From Chimaeribacter arupi (lineage in GTDB: Bacteria; Pseudomonadota; Gammaproteobacteria; Enterobacterales; Enterobacteriaceae): DNA of 64,000 nucleotides. Numbering within the stretch: position 1 is the first letter of the stretch; every line of letters begins with the position of its first letter. Below, in pieces: positions 52,825 through 63,110 of this stretch. The notes beneath the pieces were generated by a model. That model was given only the letters and a program-made list of their open reading frames with translations. It was not told the DNA's origin and did no database searches. A program made the translations under genes and the position numbers. The stretch spans positions 149,448-213,447 of the forward strand of contig NZ_PJZI01000003.1 in the NCBI RefSeq assembly GCF_002858805.1, read 5' to 3'.

Positions 52825-53421
52825 TTATTTCGGCCGTACCCCTTCCAGCGAGATAATCAGCTGCACATTCTGCGAGGCAGGCCCAAGTTTGGTGTTGATG
52901 TTGTAATCCTTCAGCGCAAACTCGCCTTCTGCCTCAAACCCGGCACGGTAGGCGCCCCACGGGTCATCACCCTGGCCCATCAGCTTCGCTTCCAGCGTCA
53001 GCGGCTTGGTCACGCCGTTCAGCGTAAAGTTACCGGTGATTTTCAGTTCATCCCCGTCTTTTTCCACCTTGGTGGAGACGAACGTCGCCTGCGGATATTT
53101 ACCGGTATTCAGGAAATCAGGGCTGCGCAGGTGTTTGTCACGCTCGGCATGGTTGGTATCGAGGCTGTTGGTGTTGATGGTGACGTTGACTTTGTCTGAC
53201 GCAGGGTTTTGCTCGTCATAGGTAAAGGTGCCGTCAAAATCTTTAAAGCTGCCGTAGATCCAGCTGTAACCTAAGTGTTTGATGCGAAACTGCAGGAAGG
53301 CGTGCTGGCCTTCTTTGTCAATTTTATAATCAGCGGCCACCGCACTTCCGGTGCTCAGCAGTAATGAGGCCAGTGTCAGGCCCAGGGCGCGCTTTTTCAG
53401 TCGCGGAGTCATCGTCAGCAT
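52825..53421 (-). CDS. yceI: YceI periplasmic protein
   Basis: Secreted lipocalin-like beta-barrel protein of the YceI family, which bind polyisoprenoids; base- and osmotic-stress inducible in E. coli. Signal peptide to VAA ([17 protein letters not shown]), then [60 protein letters not shown] and [20 protein letters not shown]. Start at ATG 53421 (GGAG six bases upstream) gives 198 aa; ATG 53433 and ATG 53412 are alternatives. Second gene after yceJ, 30 bases apart. Confidence 0.95.
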   Translation of the reverse strand: MLTMTPRLKKRALGLTLASLLLSTGSAVAADYKIDKEGQHAFLQFRIKHLGYSWIYGSFKDFDGTFTYDEQNPASDKVNVTINTNSLDTNHAERDKHLRSPDFLNTGKYPQATFVSTKVEKDGDELKITGNFTLNGVTKPLTLEAKLMGQGDDPWGAYRAGFEAEGEFALKDYNINTKLGPASQNVQLIISLEGVRPK

Positions 53422-53451
53422 AGCAATCTCCATGTTACCAGTAGGTGAGTC

Positions 53452-54006
53452 TTAAGATGAGCGGCGACCCAGCATCCGTTTAAGGGTGACATCGCCGTCG
53501 ATAAAGTGGTGTTTCAGGGCGGCCAGCGCGTGCAATACCGAGAGCACCACCACGCCCCAGGCCAGCCAGAGGTGCAGGTCACCGGCCAGGTCAGTCTGCG
53601 CCGGGCCGAGGGTCACCAGGGCCGGTACGCCAAACCAGCCGAAGACGCTGATGGGCTGGCCTTCTGCGGTGGCAATCAGGTAGCCGGTGACCAGGATGCC
53701 GATCAGGCCCGCCAGCAGCAGCAAATGCGCCGTGGTCGCCGCGATGCGGGTGGCTGCGCTGTAGGTACTGAGTGGCAGGGGCGGCGGGGAGACAAACCGC
53801 CAGACAATACGGAACAGGATCAGGGCGGCGAGCAGCACCCCGATACTTTTATGCAGCTCCGGCGCCCGGTGATACCAGACGTCGTAATAGCCCAGGGTCA
53901 CCATCCATAAGCCGAGGGCAAACATGCCGTAAATGACCAGCGCGGCCAGCCAATGGATCAGCACACTGGTATGGCCGAAAGCCTGCGTATCGTTTTTGAA
54001 ATGCAT
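53452..54006 (-). CDS. yceJ: YceJ cytochrome b561
   Basis: Di-heme inner-membrane cytochrome b561, 184 aa, four helices. Heme-ligand histidines are visible in SVLIHWLAALVIYGM, APELHKSIGVLLAALILFRI, GDLHLWLAWGVVVLSVLHAL and LKHHFIDGD. The gene is immediately upstream of yceI, the conserved yceJI operon; it may deliver electrons to quinone or a periplasmic acceptor. Confidence 0.95.
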   Translation of the reverse strand: MHFKNDTQAFGHTSVLIHWLAALVIYGMFALGLWMVTLGYYDVWYHRAPELHKSIGVLLAALILFRIVWRFVSPPPLPLSTYSAATRIAATTAHLLLLAGLIGILVTGYLIATAEGQPISVFGWFGVPALVTLGPAQTDLAGDLHLWLAWGVVVLSVLHALAALKHHFIDGDVTLKRMLGRRSS

Positions 54007-54413
54007 TTTGAAACCTTTACCGGACGGTAACGAGTTTTTAAAAAATAGACATCTGATTTTACAAAATCAACGGTTATTTTTTATTTGTAATCAATTTGAA
54101 ATTTCTTTCATAAATTTTGATTTAGTCATGGTTATCTTATTCAGTGGCTTCGGCGAAATAACGTGAATGAGGGATAACGTAAATACCCAGGGCGGGACAG
54201 GTATTGTCAATAATTGTCAGGGTTTGTCAGTATAAATGGGCATATCTCAGAACAGCGGCAAATTAATTTCCGCCACGTGAAAAAGGAAAGAGCAAAACAG
54301 GATAACGGGGTGAAAAAAAGAGGCAGGTGAGCCGGGGCAGATGCACGGGCGATGCCGGGGGAGACCCGGCAGGCACTCAGGTAAACAAGGGGGAAAGGCA
54401 CAGAAAGGAGAAA
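54007..54413. other. AT-rich gap between LuxR-type regulator and yceJ
   Basis: 407 bases with no convincing gene, AT-rich up to about 54200. Includes the yceJ promoter region. Confidence 0.45.
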
Positions 54414-55058
54414 TTATAAGGCGTGATGCAATTCGGCTATGATCCTGTCCCGTTCCGGGAAGAAAAAAGGCGGGTAGATGACATGCTTAATAACCGGGTA
54501 GAGAAAACAGAATTCCAGCCGGTTACGCACTGCCAGCTTACGGATGGCCTGGCGTTTATGCACATAGACCGTCCGCCCGCAGATGCCCAGTTGCCGCGCA
54601 ATATCATTGTTCGTCTGTTGCGCCATCCAGAGGGAAATCACCGCTAACTCCTGGCGGCTGTAGAGGTAGCCTCTGCCGTTGCGCTTAAAGAAGGCCGGGG
54701 GCTGGCAAACATCACCTATCTGGTGCAGTAAGGGCAGCAGACACTGTTTATTCATCAAAGAGACCCGGCCGGACAGCGTAATAGGTTCGATCGCCGTGGG
54801 GTAAGGCGCATCAACATAAATATAAACATGGGCATCACCGCAGGCGAGAAAGAAATCAACGAGCTGGGGAAACTCGCCGCCGCGGCGACAATAATGCGTC
54901 ATGTTAATCAACACCAGATCCGGATGGAAATCCTCAATCAGCGGCAGCGCGAGGTCAATGGCTGTGGCATGTTCCGTAATGACAGTAGGGTATTTTTCCA
55001 AAAAGCAGCAGGTGCCCAATAGGGTAAAGACACAACTGTCAATTATCATGATCCGCAT
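54414..55058 (-). CDS. Atypical LuxR/FixJ-type regulator with degenerate receiver
   Basis: 214 aa. The C-terminal part has a LuxR HTH (YSRQELAVISLWMAQQTNND, IARQLGICGRTVYVHKRQAI, about residues 133-180). The N-terminal part looks like a receiver fold, but the acidic pair is reduced to one Asp (IIDSC) and the phospho-acceptor position reads Asn52 (LVLINMTH), so phosphorylation is unlikely. This layout resembles RcsA, BglJ and EcpR auxiliary regulators, and RcsA-like pairing with RcsB is possible. Lies alone in AT-rich surroundings; target unknown. Confidence 0.75.
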   Translation of the reverse strand: MRIMIIDSCVFTLLGTCCFLEKYPTVITEHATAIDLALPLIEDFHPDLVLINMTHYCRRGGEFPQLVDFFLACGDAHVYIYVDAPYPTAIEPITLSGRVSLMNKQCLLPLLHQIGDVCQPPAFFKRNGRGYLYSRQELAVISLWMAQQTNNDIARQLGICGRTVYVHKRQAIRKLAVRNRLEFCFLYPVIKHVIYPPFFFPERDRIIAELHHAL

Positions 55059-55227
55059 TTGCCGCTCTCCTCGGGGATGGGTTAAATTTCCTTTTTAATA
55101 ACCGGGCAAATTAATCACATCCAGAAGAGGCGTCAATTCTGAAAAAGCAGGGTCAACAGAATACAATTTCCGAATATATGGGCGGGTTCTATATTTAATA
55201 ATAAAAGATTTGTCCTGATTATTATTT

Positions 55228-55254
55228 AAAGCCGCCGCCACCGGGGCAGCGGCT
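55228..55254 (-). terminator. Probable terminator of solA
   Basis: Minus strand AGCCGCTGCC-CCGGT-GGCGGCGGCT with one G-T wobble, then TTTAAAT. It begins seven bases after the solA stop. Confidence 0.6.
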
Positions 55255-55260
55255 GTTCAG

Positions 55261-56376
55261 TCAGGCGAAACGGGACAGGCTAAACGGCGTAAGATCATAG
55301 GGAAGGGGCTGGTCATCCGCATACAGCGCGGCAATTTCACCCAGTACACTGGCAAATTTAAACCCATGCCCGCTCAACCCGGCGATAACCATCGCCTGCG
55401 GGCAGCCGGGCAGGGTATCAATGATAAAGTCTTCATCAGGCGTCATGTCATAGGTGCAGGCTTCCCCATGCAGACAAACCCCAACCCCCGGCAAAAAACG
55501 CCGCAGGAAGCGGAAGACTTCCGTGCCGTCCTCGGCAATGCTGCCGAACGGTTTACGCTGTTCCGGTGCCGAAATCGGCTGGCCGCCCTGGTGTTTGCCG
55601 AGCTTCAGACCCTCTTTACCCGCCGGGAAGCCGTAATAGTGGTCGCCCTCGGCCATTTCGACCGTAAAGGCCGGGAAATGATTTTCCTCACTGTAGCGGC
55701 CATCGGCCTGATGCCAGGAGAAGACTTTACGCAATGGCTGTATCGGCAGGGAGGGCAGCAACGCCTGCACCCAGGTACCGGCGCTGATCACCACTTTCCG
55801 GGCGGTGAACGCCCCTTCCGGCGTGGTGACCTGCATCCCTTGTTCCAGCGGCGTGAGGGCGGTGACCGGGCAGTTAAACAATTGGGCGCATCCGGCTTCG
55901 CGTGCCAGCCGGATATATTCGCTAATCGCCTGTTCACATTGCAGCACGCCTGATCCCGGCTCAAAGATGCCGATGAAGTTATCCGGCACGGTAAACTCCG
56001 GCCAGCGGGCCTGCACCTGGTCAGGCCCCAGGATCTCAACCGGCAGCCCGTAGGTTTCGGCACTGAGACGCACATTGCGCATAAAGGCTGAATCTGCCGA
56101 CCCGAGGTTAATCACGCCGCACGGGTGAAACAGGCGCTGGCCGCTGATGTCGGCCAGTTGCTCCCATAATGCCTGCGCCCGCAATACCATCGGGACATAG
56201 CGTTCCCCTTCGCCATACGCATGGCGGATGATGCGCGTCTGACCGTGATGGCTCGCGCCTTTGTGCGGGGGCATGGCGCTGTCAATCATCAGCACTTTCA
56301 TGCCGGCCTGGGTGGCATAGTAGCCTGCCGCTGCGCCAACTGAACCGCTGCCGACAATGATCAGATCATATTCCAT
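55261..56376 (-). CDS. solA: SolA N-methyl-L-tryptophan oxidase
   Basis: Monomeric sarcosine-oxidase-family flavoenzyme with covalently bound FAD, oxidising N-methyl amino acids to the amino acid, formaldehyde and peroxide. 371 aa: dinucleotide fold [35 protein letters not shown], and the flavin-attachment cysteine Cys307 in [15 protein letters not shown], with C-terminal [20 protein letters not shown]. Upstream of bssS in the yceJ-solA-bssS-dinI-pyrC neighbourhood as in E. coli. Confidence 0.95.
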   Translation of the reverse strand: MEYDLIIVGSGSVGAAAGYYATQAGMKVLMIDSAMPPHKGASHHGQTRIIRHAYGEGERYVPMVLRAQALWEQLADISGQRLFHPCGVINLGSADSAFMRNVRLSAETYGLPVEILGPDQVQARWPEFTVPDNFIGIFEPGSGVLQCEQAISEYIRLAREAGCAQLFNCPVTALTPLEQGMQVTTPEGAFTARKVVISAGTWVQALLPSLPIQPLRKVFSWHQADGRYSEENHFPAFTVEMAEGDHYYGFPAGKEGLKLGKHQGGQPISAPEQRKPFGSIAEDGTEVFRFLRRFLPGVGVCLHGEACTYDMTPDEDFIIDTLPGCPQAMVIAGLSGHGFKFASVLGEIAALYADDQPLPYDLTPFSLSRFA

Positions 56377-56486
56377 GGAAGGTGCTTCCTCGTGATTCAG
56401 GGTAAAAAGACCCTGCCATCATAGAGAGAGTGACCCGGCGTTGACAATCCGCACCGGCAGAGAAAAAGGGTTGGGGGCCAGAAATG

Positions 56487-56513
56487 CAAAAGGCACCCGG
56501 ATAACGGGTGCCT
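56487..56513 (-). terminator. Terminator of bssS
   Basis: Minus strand AGGCACCCG-TTATC-CGGGTGCCT followed by TTTTGC, 22 bases after the stop. Confidence 0.85.
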
Positions 56514-56534
56514 CAGGCCAAGCGATAAATAACG

Positions 56535-56789
56535 TTAATGTTTACGATGGTCCAGATCCAGGTATTCATTGGATTCTATCTTTGCGATGCCTGCTTCAAG
56601 AATGGAAACAAGTTGCCGCGCCACATCTGTCGTTAACCATAACGTTCTGTCAACATGTGCTTCTTCTGGAGATTGGTCTGTTGAAGACAGGTAATGAAGA
56701 CGAATCATCATGGCATCATAAACATCGACGGTACTGATATCCCAACCTACGAGCGGGTGTGTCTGAATTACTTCATCTTTTCTGTCCAT
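56535..56789 (-). CDS. bssS: BssS biofilm/signal-secretion regulator
   Basis: 84-aa cytoplasmic protein (YceP) that modulates biofilm formation, indole and AI-2 signalling in E. coli. DEVIQTHPLVGWDISTVDVY, TLWLTTDVARQLVSILEAGI and AKIESNEYLD match E. coli BssS. Upstream the sequence GTGACTAAC is repeated within 25 bases (56808-56830). Confidence 0.95.
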   Translation of the reverse strand: MDRKDEVIQTHPLVGWDISTVDVYDAMMIRLHYLSSTDQSPEEAHVDRTLWLTTDVARQLVSILEAGIAKIESNEYLDLDHRKH

Positions 56790-57014
56790 ATAGACCCCTT
56801 CTTTGGTAGTGACTAACGTGAGTGACTAACTGAGGAGCAATGCGGCTCTTTATGAAGTGAGCACTTAAGTATAAGCACGGCCGACAGGTTTTTGGGAAGT
56901 AAAAGTTGATAATAGGCTAAAAAGAGGCCCGAATGGGCAATAAATGAACATGATGCGGTGTTTTTGGCGATTAATCAGGAGAAACCTCCCCGGCATAACC
57001 GGAGAGGCTGAAGA

Positions 57015-57284
57015 TTACTCGGCCGAAGGGGTAATAACCGGTGAAAAGCGTTTTTCCCACTGCGCTGCCAACTGCGCAAAATGTTTTTGTGTCTCTTCAT
57101 CCCGGTTCTGGTTCTGCGATTCCAGCTTCAGGCTGTGAATCATTAATTGGGCTGATTTATCATCGTGACTGAAAGCCAGATAAGAGAATGCCGTCTCCAG
57201 CACGCTCAGCCGACGTTGCTGATCGCGTATCAGCTCCAGCAGCTCGCCAAACGTCATTGCCTCTTCCGGTTTTTCGGCGGCCAT
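57015..57284 (-). CDS. Hypothetical coiled-coil protein, 89 aa
   Basis: Not recognised. ATG 57284 follows a near-perfect AGGAGG at seven bases. Polar, helical sequence with heptad character: EEAMTFGELLELIRDQQRRL, SVLETAFSYLAFSHDDKSAQ and QNQNRDEETQKHFAQLAAQW. No signal or membrane segment. It occupies the place between bssS and dinI, on the same strand. Confidence 0.72.
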   Translation of the reverse strand: MAAEKPEEAMTFGELLELIRDQQRRLSVLETAFSYLAFSHDDKSAQLMIHSLKLESQNQNRDEETQKHFAQLAAQWEKRFSPVITPSAE

Positions 57285-57472
57285 GTGCCTACCTCCTGTG
57301 TGAATACAAGCCAGACAGATTACGGGCCGTGAACGGGGCAGGGGCGGCACGGTAAATGGCGACCCGGTTGACCCATCACAAACGGCCCTGTTACACGCGA
57401 CAGCGGTTAACGCTGAGTATGTAACATAATGTTATATCGGTCCGGGGAAGAAAAACAGGCTGGCCTGAGATA

Positions 57473-57499
57473 TAAAAAAGCCGGGAAGCGACGCCCGGC
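57473..57499 (-). terminator. Terminator of dinI
   Basis: Minus strand GCCGGG / CCCGGC stem (57499-57480) with a seven-base loop and a T-run (57479-57474), 18 bases past the dinI stop. Confidence 0.87.
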
Positions 57500-57516
57500 A
57501 AAAAAACAGCAAAGGG

Positions 57517-57759
57517 TTAAAAGTCAGTGACGAACCACTCGTCGGCGCTTTCCCATGTTTCTTGTAAGATCTCTTCGATCAGCGCCCGGTCCGTTTTCGC
57601 GCCGCCCAGCACCGACAGATGATTGGCCCCGGCGTAACGCACCTGTACGGCCACATCGGTAAACTGCTGGTTGAGGCGTTTGCTCAGCTCACCCGAGAGC
57701 GCTTCAAGCGCGCCCGCCGGCAAGGGTTTGGTTTTATCCACGGTAAGTTCAACACGCAT
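57517..57759 (-). CDS. dinI: DinI, RecA-filament modulator
   Basis: SOS protein that stabilises RecA filaments and tempers LexA/UmuD cleavage. 80 aa from ATG 57759: MRVELTVDKTKPLPAGALEA, LSGELSKRLNQQFTDVAVQV and the acidic helix ILQETWESADEWFVTDF that contacts RecA, as in E. coli. A perfect LexA box lies 23 bases upstream. Confidence 0.96.
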   Translation of the reverse strand: MRVELTVDKTKPLPAGALEALSGELSKRLNQQFTDVAVQVRYAGANHLSVLGGAKTDRALIEEILQETWESADEWFVTDF

Positions 57760-57781
57760 AGTGCACCCCCACATCAGAATA

Positions 57782-57801
57782 TACTGTTAATTTATACAGT
57801 A
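57782..57801 (-). promoter_or_regulatory. LexA (SOS) box of dinI
   Basis: TACTGTTAATTTATACAGTA: CTGT-N8-ACAG core with the flanking TA also symmetrical. Confidence 0.93.
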
Positions 57802-57849
57802 TGCTGTGCAGGGGCGCAAGCCTGTTTTAAAGGAAACCGGAAAGCGTGG

Positions 57850-58902
57850 TCAGGAAACGCGCGTCACGCGCCAGGGCAGGGTCTGGCCCGCCAGGAACGG
57901 CACCACACTTTCACCGGCTACCGCAATCTCCTCTTCCTGCACCACTTCTGTCCGGGTCAGCTCAATAAACCCTTCATTGACCGGCAAGCCGTAGAATTGC
58001 GGGCCGTTCAGCGAGGCGAAGGCTTCCAGGTGTTCCAGTGCGCCCAGCTCGTCAAACACCGTGGCATAAGCTGACATGGCTAACGGCGCATTGAAGCAGC
58101 CGGCACAGCCGCAGCTGGATTCTTTGCGGTGGCGGGTATGGGGCGCGGAGTCGGTACCGAGGAAGAAACGATCGCTGCCGCTGGCAACGGCACTGCGCAG
58201 TGCCTGCTGGTGGATATTACGTTTCAAAATCGGCAGGCAGAACAGATGCGGGCGGATACCGCCTACCAGCATGTCATTGCGGTTGAACATCAAATGCTGG
58301 GGCGTTACGGTGGCCCCTAAATAGCGGTCACCCGCCAGGACGTAATCCGCGGCGTCTTTCGTGGTGATATGTTCGAACACAATCTTCAGGGCCGGGAAAT
58401 GGCGGCGGATCGGGTCCATGACTTCGTCAATAAAACGCGCTTCGCGGTCGAAAATATCAACGTGCGCATGCGTGACCTCACCGTGGATCAGCAGCGGCAT
58501 CCCAATCCTTTGCATCTCTTCAAATAAAGGGTAAATGCCCGGCACATCAGTCACGCCGTGAGACGAGTTGGTGGTGGCATTCGCAGGATAGAGTTTTGCT
58601 GCGGTAAAGACCCCTTGCTCAAACCCTTGTACCAGCTCACTGGCGGCCAGGGAGTCTGTCAGGTAGCAGGTCATCAGTGGGGTAAAGTGATGGCCGGAAG
58701 GCACCGCCGCCAGGATGCGTTCACGGTAGGCAATCGCTTGCGCGACTGAGGTGACGGGGGGCGTCAGGTTCGGCATGACAATCGCCCGGCCAAAAACGTC
58801 ACTGGTGTAAGGCACCACGGTTCTGAGCATGTCATCATCACGCAGATGGATGTGCCAGTCGTCAGGGCGGCGGATCTTCAGAACTTGCGGTTGGGCGGTC
58901 AT
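57850..58902 (-). CDS. pyrC: PyrC dihydroorotase
   Basis: Zinc amidohydrolase of de novo pyrimidine synthesis, closing carbamoyl-aspartate to dihydroorotate. 350 aa: metal histidines His17 and His19 ([15 protein letters not shown]), carbamylated Lys103 ([13 protein letters not shown]), [19 protein letters not shown] and [15 protein letters not shown] with the catalytic Asp; [12 protein letters not shown] is typical of class II enzymes. ATG 58902 has GGAG about nine bases upstream, which gives the E. coli N terminus [14 protein letters not shown]. Confidence 0.97.
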   Translation of the reverse strand: MTAQPQVLKIRRPDDWHIHLRDDDMLRTVVPYTSDVFGRAIVMPNLTPPVTSVAQAIAYRERILAAVPSGHHFTPLMTCYLTDSLAASELVQGFEQGVFTAAKLYPANATTNSSHGVTDVPGIYPLFEEMQRIGMPLLIHGEVTHAHVDIFDREARFIDEVMDPIRRHFPALKIVFEHITTKDAADYVLAGDRYLGATVTPQHLMFNRNDMLVGGIRPHLFCLPILKRNIHQQALRSAVASGSDRFFLGTDSAPHTRHRKESSCGCAGCFNAPLAMSAYATVFDELGALEHLEAFASLNGPQFYGLPVNEGFIELTRTEVVQEEEIAVAGESVVPFLAGQTLPWRVTRVS

Positions 58903-59131
58903 TTCACAACACTCCGGCATAAATGGAAAAGGCGTTAAAGGCATCAGCCGTATAAACAGGCGATTTATGGCGGGGTGTAAGGATAAGCGTAAACTTGATC
59001 AGATGCATCTGTTTGTTAATCCAAAGTTGAAATCACCGGCAAGATAGGGCCATAGTAAACCTGGTCATCCGGCCGGCGGCGATATTGCCTTAAGCGCGCC
59101 GTCCGGCATTAAAAAATAAGGAGTCATGAGT

Positions 59132-59419
59132 ATGGAAGTGCGTGTCGTCGCAAGTCTGGTTGCCAAACCAGAATACCTGGAAGACGTGACCAATACCCTG
59201 CATGAAATTATTGAGCCGAGCCGCCTGGAAGTCGGGTGCATTCAATATGAACTGCATCAGGATGAAGAAAATCCTGCCTGCTTCGTGTTTTTTGAGCGCT
59301 GGCGTTCACAAGAGGCGCTGGATAAGCACAGCAACAGCGAACATTTCGGCCGCTTTGCCAGCCAACTGGAAGGCAAACTCGCGTCGTTGGACATCAAAAC
59401 ATTAAAACAGATCGCCTGA
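59132..59419 (+). CDS. ABM-domain monooxygenase (YgiN-like)
   Basis: 95-aa antibiotic-biosynthesis-monooxygenase fold, a small dimeric ferredoxin-like enzyme such as YgiN quinol monooxygenase. VVASLVAKPEYLEDVTNTLH, EPSRLEVGCIQYELHQDEEN and FFERWRSQEALDKHSNSEHF carry the usual Y-x-L and F-E-x-W residues. AAGGAG is eight bases before ATG 59132; ATG 59126 is two codons earlier but too close to it. Confidence 0.85.
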   Translation: MEVRVVASLVAKPEYLEDVTNTLHEIIEPSRLEVGCIQYELHQDEENPACFVFFERWRSQEALDKHSNSEHFGRFASQLEGKLASLDIKTLKQIA

Positions 59420-59450
59420 GCCGCTGTGCCGCCGCCCGGCATTGCCCATA

Positions 59451-59476
59451 AAAAAACCCGCCGGATGGCGGGTTTT
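59451..59476. terminator. Bidirectional terminator between ABM gene and rne
   Basis: AAAACCCGCC-GGAT-GGCGGGTTTT with T-rich sequence on both strands; ends 17 bases before the rne stop. Confidence 0.9.
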
Positions 59477-59492
59477 GTTTTTTGCGGCGGAG

Positions 59493-62400
59493 TTATTCAC
59501 TCATTTCCGGTTTGGTTGCCGGGGCAGTGGCGGTGTTTACCGCCGCATGTCCGCCCGCAGAGCCTTTACCTTCAAAGTTAAACACCGGACGCTGCCAGTC
59601 ACTTTGGCGGGCCGGTTCCGGAGTGTATGCCGGTGCCGGTGCCTTGGTCATCGGCGCGGTCGCGTGGTGAGTAAACTCAACCGGAGCCGGTGACACCGCA
59701 GGTTTAGCCGCAGCGGCCGTGGCTTCAGCAATCAGCGTCTCTTTGACCGCCTTTTCCTCTTCCAGCGGCGCAACGTCAGCCTCAGGTGCCACAGCGGCGT
59801 TAACCGGTGCTTCAGCGGCATTTACCGGGGCTTCAGCGACGTTAACCGGGGCTTCAGCGACGTTAACCGGTGCTTCAGCAGCGTTAACCGGTGCTTCGGC
59901 AGCGTTAACCGGTGCTTCAGCAGCGTTAACCGGTGCTTCAGCAGCGTTAACCGGTGCTTCAGCAGCGTTAACCGGTGCTTCGGCAGCGTTAACCGGTGCT
60001 TCAGCAGCGTTAACCGGCGCTTCGGCAGCGTTAACAGGCTCTTCAGCAGCGTTAACCGGCTCTACAGCGGCATTTACCGGGGCTTCTACGGCAGGGGCCT
60101 GAGCAGGAACCTTTTGTGCCTGAGCAGCAGCTACAGCAGGCGCAGTGTCCGGCATGCTGACCGGTGCAGGCGCGCGCTCTTCAGCCACAGGCTGTGGCTC
60201 AGCAGCAGGGGCCTCTTTTACCGGCTCAACGTCCAGCTCAATACCTGCTTCCGGTGCGACAGTTTCCACCTGGTCGATGGTTTCCGCGGTCAGCGGATCA
60301 GCCATGATTTCCAGGGTCGGGGTCTCAACGGTTACGGTGTCCTCTGTCACATCGTCTGCCGTAATGTCAGTACGGGCAGCATCTGTACCGGCAATCTCTT
60401 CCGGGGTAGAGGACGGATAAACGTAATCACCATTTTCATGCAGCTCAGCGATACCGGCGGACAACGCAGTGTGCGGAGACATCGGCTCGTCATGATGCTC
60501 GTCAGTGGACGCAGTGACAGGGTAGCTGACCCAGACCTTACCTGACGCCATTTCCGGCGAGGCAAAGGCACCTGCCAGCGGCACCGGTGACTGAGAAGGG
60601 TAACGCTCATCACGGTAACGACGACGGCGCTGGCCGCTGACACGCAGGTGACGCGGCGAACGGCGGGAACGACGCGGCATCCCGGTTTCACCGTTGGCGT
60701 TACGGCCTTCCGCATTGTCATCATCTTGCTGAACGGACGCCTCTGCAACCGGCTGGCTCTCCGCAACAGGGGTGCTTTCCACCGCAGCCTCACCATTAAA
60801 GCGCACTTTCTGCGTCAATGGGCGACGTTCGCGGCGCGGCATCACCGGCTGCTGGCGATCGTCCTGATCGTTGTCATCCGTGTTGACGGCGGCCGTCACA
60901 TCTACCGGGGCGATCACCTCTTCAGCGGCGATATCCTGCGGTGCTTTACGCTTCTCTTCCTGACGACGGCGCTGACGCTCAGCTCGCTGCTCACGACGTT
61001 GCTGCTGCTCTTCACGCAGGGCCTTTTCAGCCTCTTCACTGCGCGGCTCAGCCACCACGTCCTGATTGCGCTTATTACGGCGCTGCTCGTCACGGGGTTC
61101 ACGCATTTCACGAGGTTCGCGCGGCTCACGGGCTTCGCGTGGTTCGCGGGATTCACGTGGTTCACGGGCCTCACGCGGTTCGCGGGATTCACGCGGCTCA
61201 CGGTCGTCACGCGGGCGACGCTCCCCGTTACGCTCTTTACGGTTATTGCTCTGGCGACGCGGTGTACGGCGATCGCGCTCATTACGGCGAGGCTCGGTGC
61301 TCTCTTCCTTCACCACCACGTCTTCTTCAGCCGGTTTGGCTTCAGGTTGCTGCGGCTCACCCACAAACAGGTTTTTCAGGCCACTCAGCAGGCGGTTGAT
61401 AAAGCCAGGCGCAGCAGGCGCTTCCTCTTTTTTCACCGGTTGGCTTGCGGCAGCGGCGACAGGCTTACCGGCGGCTTTTTCTTCAAACACCGGTGGTGCT
61501 TCAACCGGCAGGGCAAAGGTCGCCAGCGCCGGTTGTTCCGGACGTTTGCGCTCAGCCGGCAGGTCATCTGAAGGCTGGACCATCTCTGCTTCATGCAGTT
61601 GCGGCAGCAGGTAGCTCAGGGTTGACGTCTCTTCGCCTTTACGCACGCGCAGCACCGAGTAGTGCGGGGTGTGCATCTGGTCGCTTGGCACGATGATGGC
61701 GCGCACGCCGCCCTGGCGTTTTTCGATGGCATTGACGGCTTCACGTTTTTCGTTCAGCAGGTAAGAGGCGATCTGTACCGGAACAATCGCGTGCACTTCC
61801 TTGGTGTTCTCTTTCAGCGCTTCTTCTTCAATCAGACGCAGGATAGAGAGCGACAAGGATTCGTTGTCACGGATGGTGCCGGTGCCGCTGCAACGCGGGC
61901 AGACATGGTGGCTTGACTCACCCAGGGACGGGCTGAGGCGCTGGCGTGACATCTCCAGCAGGCCAAACCGTGAAATACGGCCGATCTGGATGCGGGCACG
62001 ATCCTGGCGCACCGCATCACGCAGGCGGTTTTCCACTTCACGCTGGTGGCGCACCGGAGTCATGTCGATAAAGTCGATGACAATCAGGCCGCCGAGGTCA
62101 CGCAGGCGCAGCTGGCGGGCAATTTCATCAGCCGCTTCCAGGTTGGTGTTGAAGGCGGTTTCTTCGATATCGCCGCCGCGGGTCGCACGGGCGGAGTTGA
62201 TGTCGATGGCGGTCAGCGCTTCGGTGGTATCGATAACGATAGAGCCGCCGGACGGCAGGCGCACTTCGCGCTGGAACGCAGACTCAATCTGCGATTCGAT
62301 CTGGTAGTGGCTGAACAGCGGGATCTCACCGGTATATGGCTTGATTTTGCTGCTGAAATCAGGACGGCCCAGGGCAGCAATGTGCTCTTTGGCCAGGTCA

Positions 62401-63110
62401 AGAATCTTCGGGTTGTCGATCAGGATCTCGCCGATATCCGGGCGCAGATAGTCACGGAAAGCACGGACGATCACGTTGCTTTCCTGATGGATCAGGAACG
62501 GGGCCGGGCGGCCTTCCGCGGCTTTCTTAATCGCTTCCCAGTGTTTGATGCGGAAAGAGAGATCCCACTGCAGCGCGTCAGCAGATTTACCGACACCGGC
62601 GGTGCGGACAATCAGCCCCATGCCGTCCGGCAGTTGCAGTGAAGAGAGGGCTTCTTTCAGCTCTGTGCGGTCATCCCCTTCAATACGGCGTGAAATGCCC
62701 CCGGCGCGCGGGTTATTCGGCATCAATACCAGGTAGCTGCCGGCCAGGCTGATAAAGGTAGTGAGGGCAGCGCCTTTATTGCCGCGCTCTTCTTTATCAA
62801 CCTGAACGATGACTTCCTGGCCTTCACGCAGCACATCTTTGATGTTGGGGCGACCATGAGAGGAGTAGTTACTGGGAAAATATTCGCGGGCAATTTCTTT
62901 GAGGGGGAGAAAACCGTGTCTTTCGGCACCGTAATCAACAAAAGCGGCTTCAAGGCTCGGTTCTATACGGGTGATTTTGCCTTTATAGATATTGGCTTTT
63001 TTCTGTTCATGGCCTGGGCTTTCAATATCCAGGTCATATAAACGCTGTCCATCTACGAGGGCAACACGCAACTCTTCCTGCTGAGTTGCGTTAATTAACA
63101 TTCTTTTCAT
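59493..63110 (-). CDS. rne: RNase E, with expanded C-terminal repeat
   Basis: Essential endoribonuclease and degradosome scaffold, 1205 aa (E. coli 1061). Catalytic half: S1 domain ([20 protein letters not shown]), DNase I-like region with metal aspartates in [20 protein letters not shown] and [12 protein letters not shown], and the Zn-link [10 protein letters not shown]. Membrane-anchor helix [17 protein letters not shown] near residue 575. Arg-rich RNA-binding regions ([12 protein letters not shown] repeats; [20 protein letters not shown]) and the C-terminal PNPase-binding end ([32 protein letters not shown]) are present. The extra length comes mainly from a 14-unit repeat at 59792-60085. 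Confidence 0.98.
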   Translation of the reverse strand: MKRMLINATQQEELRVALVDGQRLYDLDIESPGHEQKKANIYKGKITRIEPSLEAAFVDYGAERHGFLPLKEIAREYFPSNYSSHGRPNIKDVLREGQEVIVQVDKEERGNKGAALTTFISLAGSYLVLMPNNPRAGGISRRIEGDDRTELKEALSSLQLPDGMGLIVRTAGVGKSADALQWDLSFRIKHWEAIKKAAEGRPAPFLIHQESNVIVRAFRDYLRPDIGEILIDNPKILDLAKEHIAALGRPDFSSKIKPYTGEIPLFSHYQIESQIESAFQREVRLPSGGSIVIDTTEALTAIDINSARATRGGDIEETAFNTNLEAADEIARQLRLRDLGGLIVIDFIDMTPVRHQREVENRLRDAVRQDRARIQIGRISRFGLLEMSRQRLSPSLGESSHHVCPRCSGTGTIRDNESLSLSILRLIEEEALKENTKEVHAIVPVQIASYLLNEKREAVNAIEKRQGGVRAIIVPSDQMHTPHYSVLRVRKGEETSTLSYLLPQLHEAEMVQPSDDLPAERKRPEQPALATFALPVEAPPVFEEKAAGKPVAAAASQPVKKEEAPAAPGFINRLLSGLKNLFVGEPQQPEAKPAEEDVVVKEESTEPRRNERDRRTPRRQSNNRKERNGERRPRDDREPRESREPREAREPRESREPREAREPREPREMREPRDEQRRNKRNQDVVAEPRSEEAEKALREEQQQRREQRAERQRRRQEEKRKAPQDIAAEEVIAPVDVTAAVNTDDNDQDDRQQPVMPRRERRPLTQKVRFNGEAAVESTPVAESQPVAEASVQQDDDNAEGRNANGETGMPRRSRRSPRHLRVSGQRRRRYRDERYPSQSPVPLAGAFASPEMASGKVWVSYPVTASTDEHHDEPMSPHTALSAGIAELHENGDYVYPSSTPEEIAGTDAARTDITADDVTEDTVTVETPTLEIMADPLTAETIDQVETVAPEAGIELDVEPVKEAPAAEPQPVAEERAPAPVSMPDTAPAVAAAQAQKVPAQAPAVEAPVNAAVEPVNAAEEPVNAAEAPVNAAEAPVNAAEAPVNAAEAPVNAAEAPVNAAEAPVNAAEAPVNAAEAPVNVAEAPVNVAEAPVNAAEAPVNAAVAPEADVAPLEEEKAVKETLIAEATAAAAKPAVSPAPVEFTHHATAPMTKAPAPAYTPEPARQSDWQRPVFNFEGKGSAGGHAAVNTATAPATKPEMSE
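59792..60085 (-). repeat. 21-bp x 14 tandem array inside rne
   Basis: Fourteen uninterrupted 21-base units, each encoding the heptad PVNAAEA or a one- or two-residue variant (VNVAEA, VNAAVE, VNAAEE). Inner units differ by only one or two bases; end units carry more substitutions. Located between the degradosome-binding segments of the RNase E tail. Confidence 0.95.
61096..61209 (-). repeat. Arginine-rich short-period repeat inside rne
   Basis: Reiterated codons for REPRE-S/A units in the first Arg-rich region of RNase E; imperfect 12-15 base periodicity. Probably RNA-binding. Confidence 0.85.

Noticed and set aside
58975..59015. Possible PurR site upstream of pyrC
   Set aside because: E. 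coli pyrC is PurR-controlled, but the nearest sequence (AGCGTAAACTTGATC) departs too far from ACGCAAACGTTTGCGT.
59719..60102. Frame opposite rne encoding ALTGASA repeats
   Set aside because: This is the antisense reading of the 21-bp rne array, not a separate repeat protein.
61096..61209. Repeats in the Arg-rich part of rne considered as a possible CRISPR-like or intergenic repeat
   Set aside because: They are in frame within rne, encode REPRE units and have no spacer structure.
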